From Tubiluchus corallicola (lineage: Eukaryota > Priapulida > Priapulimorpha > Priapulimorphida > Tubiluchidae): a stretch of DNA of 64,000 nucleotides. The translations under genes and the position numbers were made by a program. Numbering within the stretch: the stretch's first letter is position 1; each line of letters opens with the position of its first letter. Positions 58,913-64,000 of this stretch are shown here, piece by piece. Below the pieces are notes generated by a model, which worked only from the letters and a program-made list of their open reading frames with translations, did not search any database and was not told the origin of the DNA. The stretch covers positions 1 to 64,000 of the forward strand of contig JAQGDQ010000624.1 in assembly GCA_030141605.1 (NCBI GenBank), given 5' to 3'.

Positions 58913-59432
58913 TTAAAGGAAAACAGGACAATTTTTCGTATCCTACCCTACTTTTAAGTACAGTAAAACAGTACACATTTTAAGACCGATAATAACGCTA
59001 AAGCACTTCTGGTAATTAAATAATAAAGCCAACCAGTGATGACATCACAACTGAACATAATTTTACGTTCAACAGAAACAACTGAACGTTTGAGAGCTCA
59101 TGCGTGAGCACAGCCGCAAAATTGAAATTTGAATTTTTATCTTAAAAGTTGCCTAGTTTTAGTACAACACACTGAAAATCTTACAGTAGTACTGTACTTC
59201 AAATTTTCGTTTTCACAACACGTACAACACGCTCATGAAATATTTTTGCTGTTGAAAATTATGTTAGTTTGCGATGTCATCAACAGTTGGGCTCGCCCGC
59301 CATTAATTAAGTTTTTAATCTACTATTTAATTAACAGAAACGCTATTGCATTATTAATTGTGTTAAAATGTATACTTTTTATAGGACTCGAAAATGAGGT
59401 AGTATATGAAAAATCCTCTTGTTTTCCTTTAA
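58913..59432. mobile_element. MITE family A, palindromic copy
   Basis: TTAA-AGGAAAACAGG at the left and cttgttttcct-TTAA at the right. The two halves are inverted copies of the family A 5' half (tacattttaagacc versus gttaaaatgtatac; gatgacatcacaactga versus tgatgtcatcaacag). It can fold into one long hairpin. 520 bp. Confidence 0.85.
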
Positions 59433-59590
59433 AGAATGCGTTATTTTATTGACAGGACAGTTAACTGCAACATCTTCTAATACACTGATGATAAATATGT
59501 AGAGCATTTGCTGTAATTTGCTACGCAGTGTTTATCTAGCACGAAATGGAACAGTTTGTGAGAACATTTTGTCTACAGACGAAAAAGAAA

Positions 59591-60106
59591 TGGAAAGGTG
59601 TATGTTGGGTTTATTTTACTGTTATCACTTAAACGTAAAAAACATGGCAAAGAAATTTCTCTAAAGTAAATATTTAAAACGTACTACTCTTGAATAGAAA
59701 TCTTTTGGCGTGGCAGTTGCCGCCATTCCATTGAAAATTATGACATAACTGGAAGACTTCATGGCTTTACGTAAGCGCGCGCGCTACTTAATTCAAAATT
59801 CTGCAGCTTACCCAAGGTTCACACAAAAACATTACAAAATTAGCTATTTAATTTCTTTGTAAAAACTTATTATACTTTTGACGAAGACTGACAGTGCGTC
59901 ACCTTTCTTCAGGACGAATGACGTCATTAGAAGAAGAATGGACATTGAAAATTGGAGCACCCAAGCATGAAGTGATCGCGACTTTAAAGTGCTTTTACTA
60001 ACTACGTGAGGCGCTTATTGCAGTTTTGCTACTAAATCCTTCTAACATTTTTTTTGCTTACACAGAAATAAGCTTAACTTCCGAGAAGACTTGGCCTTTC
60101 CTTTAA
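59591..60106. mobile_element. MITE family B, copy 4 (reversed)
   Basis: The right end is ggcctttcct-TTAA; the left end has decayed to ggaaaggtg. Internal blocks (gacgtcatt, gatcgcgactttaaagtg) are the complement of copies 1-3. Confidence 0.8.
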
Positions 60107-60440
60107 GAAGCAATTTTTAGTTTAAATACGTCGATAGATATTATTCACTAACGCACATGATTTAACCAATTGAAACCAGACAATGTCGAGTTCAAGGATC
60201 AAGTCCTTATGACAAAAGTCCTTCAGCACTTCTGCAACAATGTCTTCAAGAGAAGCCAAACCTGTAATTCCACAAATTAAAACTGAAATCCGTGGGACTA
60301 TTTGCTCAACTCGCTGGGGAAGTGGCAAGACGGGAAACCTGCTCAGATGGGAAACGTTTGGTATAATTTGCCACACAAGCCGAGAAGACTTAAAAACAAG
60401 GAGGAATAGGGTGAGGTCATACAGTAGCGTCAGCTTATGT
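60107..60440. other. Unassigned stretch
   Basis: An open frame on the minus strand (60376-60122) contains LEDIVAEVLKDFCHKDL and looks more protein-like than chance. It has no recognisable motif and no good splice sites, so it was left uncalled. Confidence 0.3.
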
Positions 60441-60895
60441 CATTAGTAGTAGAAGTAGCAGTAGTAGTAGTTTATTAACTATAAAATTAATATTTACAAT
60501 CTTTAGCAGGGATAGCAAAATTGAAACATTTCATAGCCCAAAATTTTCGATTTTTCAGAAAGCAGCAACATTATACAAAGGTTAAAAAGTTCTTAACAAC
60601 AAATTTTCATTCAGTGTCAGTAAAAAATATGATAATGACTGAGCTGAACTTAAATTGTAACACTTCATTGCGGTACTTGCAAAAATTAGCGCGTTTTCTT
60701 ATTTATAAGCTTTTAAAATATTGAAACATATCTCAAATACAAAGTTCTTATTCATAATTGACGTTAAGGATGTAAATTCTGTATTGCTGAATCTTCTTCT
60801 AGTTTCAGCTGTTAAATGACAGTCCATTAAAGCGTTCGGTTTTCAGTTTGGGTTTCTCCAAAATTACAGTCTCTGTCTTCTACCTACGTTAGATT
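60441..60895 (-). pseudogene. LINE 3' end, copy 2 (inverted)
   Basis: Complement of the 61840-62390 region: it keeps ggactgtcatttaacagctg and aaactagaagaagattca. It has an in-frame stop in the Cys-rich motif and ends in a short (TAC)n-like tail at about 60445-60475. Confidence 0.75.
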
Positions 60896-61699
60896 ACCAC
60901 AGGATTCTCCACTTACTACAGCAATACATCAAGCACCAATACATGGGAAGAATACAATAAGAGGACAGCTGATCGGGTATTTGGATGTTTTGAAGAAGGA
61001 CTTATTAAACACTCCACTTGATTTAAACTTGGCGTGTGGCATCAGATCGGGGACATGTCATCAAGGTGGTGCTACGTTGCATAACGGAACAGCCTAGGCC
61101 GAAAAGCCAAGAAGAATTGTTACAGTTTTCTTAGAATGTTCTTTTATTTATGGACATGATGTGAAACAATGCCTAATTTTTATGACACAGTAGTAACGTT
61201 GCCGTCAGAACGATAAAACCACAAAAAATTTTGAACAATAAAAATACCAGACATAAAAGATATGATCTGATCATGCGCCATGTTCAAACTTGCTTCAATG
61301 TGCCTCCACGATGGATAGGGTAGAACCCCTTGTTGCATTTTTCCGCAATAAATTTCGTGGATTAGACGCACAGTTTCTTTTGGAAACGCAACGCAGCGTC
61401 AAAGCATGTCAAATCCGCGGGACAAAGTGGACTCATATCTAATGGATTTGCGGGGTAATTTATATTGATTCAGCAAAGTTCTATCACAGTAAATGAAAAA
61501 TAGCTTGGCACAGGGTAGCAGCTCTGGCTAAATCTACAGCTAACTGCAAAAACATCGTGCTGCAAGATATATTTCTTGTCAGCGTCAAACATTTTTCTGA
61601 TAATGACCCGAATTTTCACATTCAAAATCAAAATTAGTTATGGCAACTTTTCCAGATAGTCAAACCATAATCCTGCAGAGTAGTCTAAGTCAACTTTCA

Positions 61700-62195
61700 C
61701 ACCTCTTGATTACATAGTCCGACTGGTCGCAGTGTGAGATCAGCGACCACAGTTGAGGAACGCCAAGCCTGGTCTGGATGGATAAAAGCCACATTGCCTA
61801 TAAACGATTGAGACTCCAGGTGCACTATTTAAAAGTTGAAACTGATAGAAGGCGTAACACAGATAGAAGACAGAGACTCTGCAATTGTGGAAAAATCCAA
61901 ACTGAAAAGCACATTTTGATGGACTGTCATTTAACAGCTGAAACTAGAAGAAGATTCACCAATGAACACTTTACAGTAGACTAGACGTCAATTATAAATA
62001 GCAATTTTGTATTTGAGATCTGTTTCAACATTCTAAAAGCTTACGAATAAGAAAACACACAAACTTTTGCAAGTACTATAATGACTAAAGTGTTACAATT
62101 CTGTAAAATTCTGTAAGCGCAGCCCAGTCATTATCATATTTTTTTACTAATACTAAATGAAAATTTGTTATTGTGAACTTTTTAGCCTTGTATAA

Positions 62196-62226
<31 letters not shown>

Positions 62227-62287
62227 CCTGCTGCTACTGCTGTTGCTGCTGCTGCTGCTGCTGCTGCTACTGCTACTGCTACTGCTG

Positions 62288-62378
<91 letters not shown>

Positions 62379-62390
62379 TACTACCATTTT
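61700..62390 (+). pseudogene. LINE 3' end, copy 1, with zinc-knuckle C-terminus and (TGC)n(TAC)n tail
   Basis: The frame 61778-61984 ends QRLCNCGKIQTEKHILMDC. This is the C-x-C-x8-H-x4-C element found at the C-terminus of many non-LTR retrotransposon polymerases. After the stop (61982) a ~210-bp 3'-UTR leads to a CTG/CTA triplet tail of about 185 bp (62200-62384). The 5' part of the element is missing. Leu, Ala, Val or Thr runs read across the tail are artefacts. Confidence 0.75.
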
Positions 62391-62915
62391 CACAAGAAAA
62401 AATCTTTCATGTTGTCTTATTGATACATCTTCTATCACTTCTCACAGGAAGCCAATCTGATGTTAGTAGGGACAGAGCTGTATTACGTAAATGATAAAGC
62501 AAGTTCCAAAGCGCCTTTATATTAATTTATAACAAAAATAAATAAAAGAAATACCAACACAAATAAAATTGAGTTTGAAACAAACTCTACATAAATAATA
62601 GAAAGCTGAACAAGCACCTGGAATTATTGAACTGACTTCACTGCTTCAGCTGACCAGACGATATTTTTCACTCTGTTGCCCCACGGCGATGACAATTTGA
62701 CACGTTAATGAAAACTTGTTACCCAGTAAATTTATTAGCGAGTAAGAATCCATTGTATCGACTAAACGCAACGTAAATTTTAAATGTACGACGCTGACAC
62801 GTTTTGAACAAATTGATACATGACTTTACATTCATTTTAATTAGCATCCCAGACTCCCCGGGAATAATTTATAATGAATGAAAGAAGGAAGGCGATTAAA
62901 TAAAATTTCACTGCA

Positions 62916-63207
62916 GCTGCCCCTGCTGCCATCAGTGTTACTGTCGCTAGTTTAACTTTGTTCAAATTCTTTAAGCTAGCCGTTGTCAGGTTAATCGCTG
63001 TCTTGTCTTACTCAAATTACTCACGTACTTTTACTCAAATTAAAAATTTAAATACTTAATCGCTGCCCCTGCTGCCATCAGTGTTACTGTCACTGGTTTA
63101 ACTTTGTTCAAATTTTTTAAGCTAGTCGTTGTCAGGTTAATCGCTGTCTTGTCTTACTCAAATTACTCAAGTTCTTTTACTCAAATTAAAAACTTAAATA
63201 CTTAATG
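62916..63207. repeat. 146-bp tandem duplication
   Basis: Two nearly identical units starting gctgcccctgctgcc, containing tcagtgttactgtc and ttgtcaggttaatcgctgtc. Non-coding. Confidence 0.92.
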
Positions 63208-64000
63208 GCAGCCATCGATTAGTTAAACGCTCAATTTTGAAAAACGACCAATTTAGAAAATAGTCAAATTTTTATATGGTATATGAATGTCAGCATTTTA
63301 AATTTAGTAGCTAAACTAGCAATATAACGTTCTCTATACACAACGCACGTGAATAGACTTTAGCCTGAATAACTACTTCTGTGCAGCTGCGTGTTAAATA
63401 TAGACGAACATCTTTGAATGTCACTAATTATCTAAAGTGTGACGCACAAAGAAACAAGAAAATATTTAAATTTTTTACTGCGTTTTTACTTATACTTCTT
63501 AAACATTAACGCTGGTAAACGGATCATCTAGAAGCATTACAAAAGAAATTACAAAACTCTTACAGAGATATCTTTATTCTTCTGGGAAGATGCGAGCATA
63601 AGTGAAAAATTTGTAAATTTTAATATTCCCAACTATGATGAAATTACACGAAATATAACAGGATCCTTTATATATGGACTGGCAGAACTACCTAACGATA
63701 TAATTGATAAATTGTATGTTTACTCTGCATAACAAATACAGTTATATGGACGAATTGGTAAAAATTATGTTTTCCACTATGAAATTAATATGTTTTACTA
63801 TTTTAAACGTGACTTTTATTAGGTTTTATGCCTTTGTGTATTGCATTTTTTTAATGATCTGTCTTGTGTATGTATGTTTTGTGTCTGGGTTCGTATGTAT
63901 GCATGCACGTAAATATTTTATTTGTTTTTATTGTGATTTTATAGTATAGCTGAATGTTTTTTAAATTTTTATACAATGCTACGTACTTTTAAATGTATGA
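63208..64000. other. No recognised features
   Basis: AT-rich sequence. The frame at 63704-63949 is hydrophobic low-complexity with no motif. The window ends without a gene. Confidence 0.45.

Noticed and set aside
59129-59452. 107-codon plus-strand frame
   Set aside because: It lies wholly inside the right half of a MITE that is an inverted copy of its left half.
60122-60376. Minus-strand frame with LEDIVAEVLKDF
   Set aside because: Looks mildly protein-like, but no motif, no convincing splice sites, and it sits between a MITE and LINE debris. Kept only as a note.
62085-62494. Poly-Leu, poly-Ala/Val and poly-Thr frames
   Set aside because: Read-through of the CTG/CTA triplet tail of a LINE fragment.

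Overview
The window looks like an intron-rich stretch of an invertebrate metazoan genome. It is AT-rich, has GT-AG introns of about 1 to 16 kb, and is crowded with minisatellites, microsatellites, small inverted-repeat elements (MITEs), SINEs and LINE remnants. The style would fit a lophotrochozoan such as a mollusc, but nothing in the sequence fixes the taxon. It is not prokaryotic. Nearly all of the longer open frames are artefacts of tandem repeats.

The left and middle part (about 35 kb down to 2.9 kb, minus strand) carries a multi-exon gene rebuilt here exon by exon from splice sites and codon phase. From 5' to 3' the exons are 34860-34966, 30597-30643, 29424-29516, 13460-13546, 12049-12212, 9383-9464, 7132-7235, 5892-6010, 5011-5089, 4046-4159 and 2897-2995. 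All phases join without a break. The product has a polar N-terminal region, an ankyrin segment, a short linker, and a fibronectin type III (FN3) domain, the architecture of ANKFN1 (Drosophila wide awake). Neither gene end is certain. A weak extra 5' exon candidate lies at 49392-49444.

The first 3.3 kb is structurally abnormal. The next two exons of the same gene (1327-1416 and 2409-2528) and a second copy of the 2897-2995 exon (297-395) lie on the PLUS strand, between two inverted ~620-bp repeats (1-626 and 2666-3281). The 3' part of the gene is therefore flipped relative to the rest, either by a real inversion or by a haplotype misjoin in the assembly.

The right half has one convincing gene, a single-exon Golgi-type carbohydrate sulfotransferase on the plus strand (46020-47273), plus an unidentified open frame at 51922-52242. 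The rest is repeats: several MITE families bounded by TTAA (piggyBac-like), a hAT-like element with an intact 8-bp target duplication, 5S-rRNA-headed SINEs that share a body with a tRNA-headed copy, three LINE reverse-transcriptase remnants, a ~530-bp dispersed repeat, and more than ten minisatellite arrays. One 60-bp array sits directly beside an ANKFN1 splice donor and repeats that donor sequence in almost every unit.

The two genes have no evident functional link. If the 49-kb exon is real, the sulfotransferase is nested antisense in an ANKFN1 intron. No prokaryote-type system, CRISPR array or intact autonomous transposon was seen.
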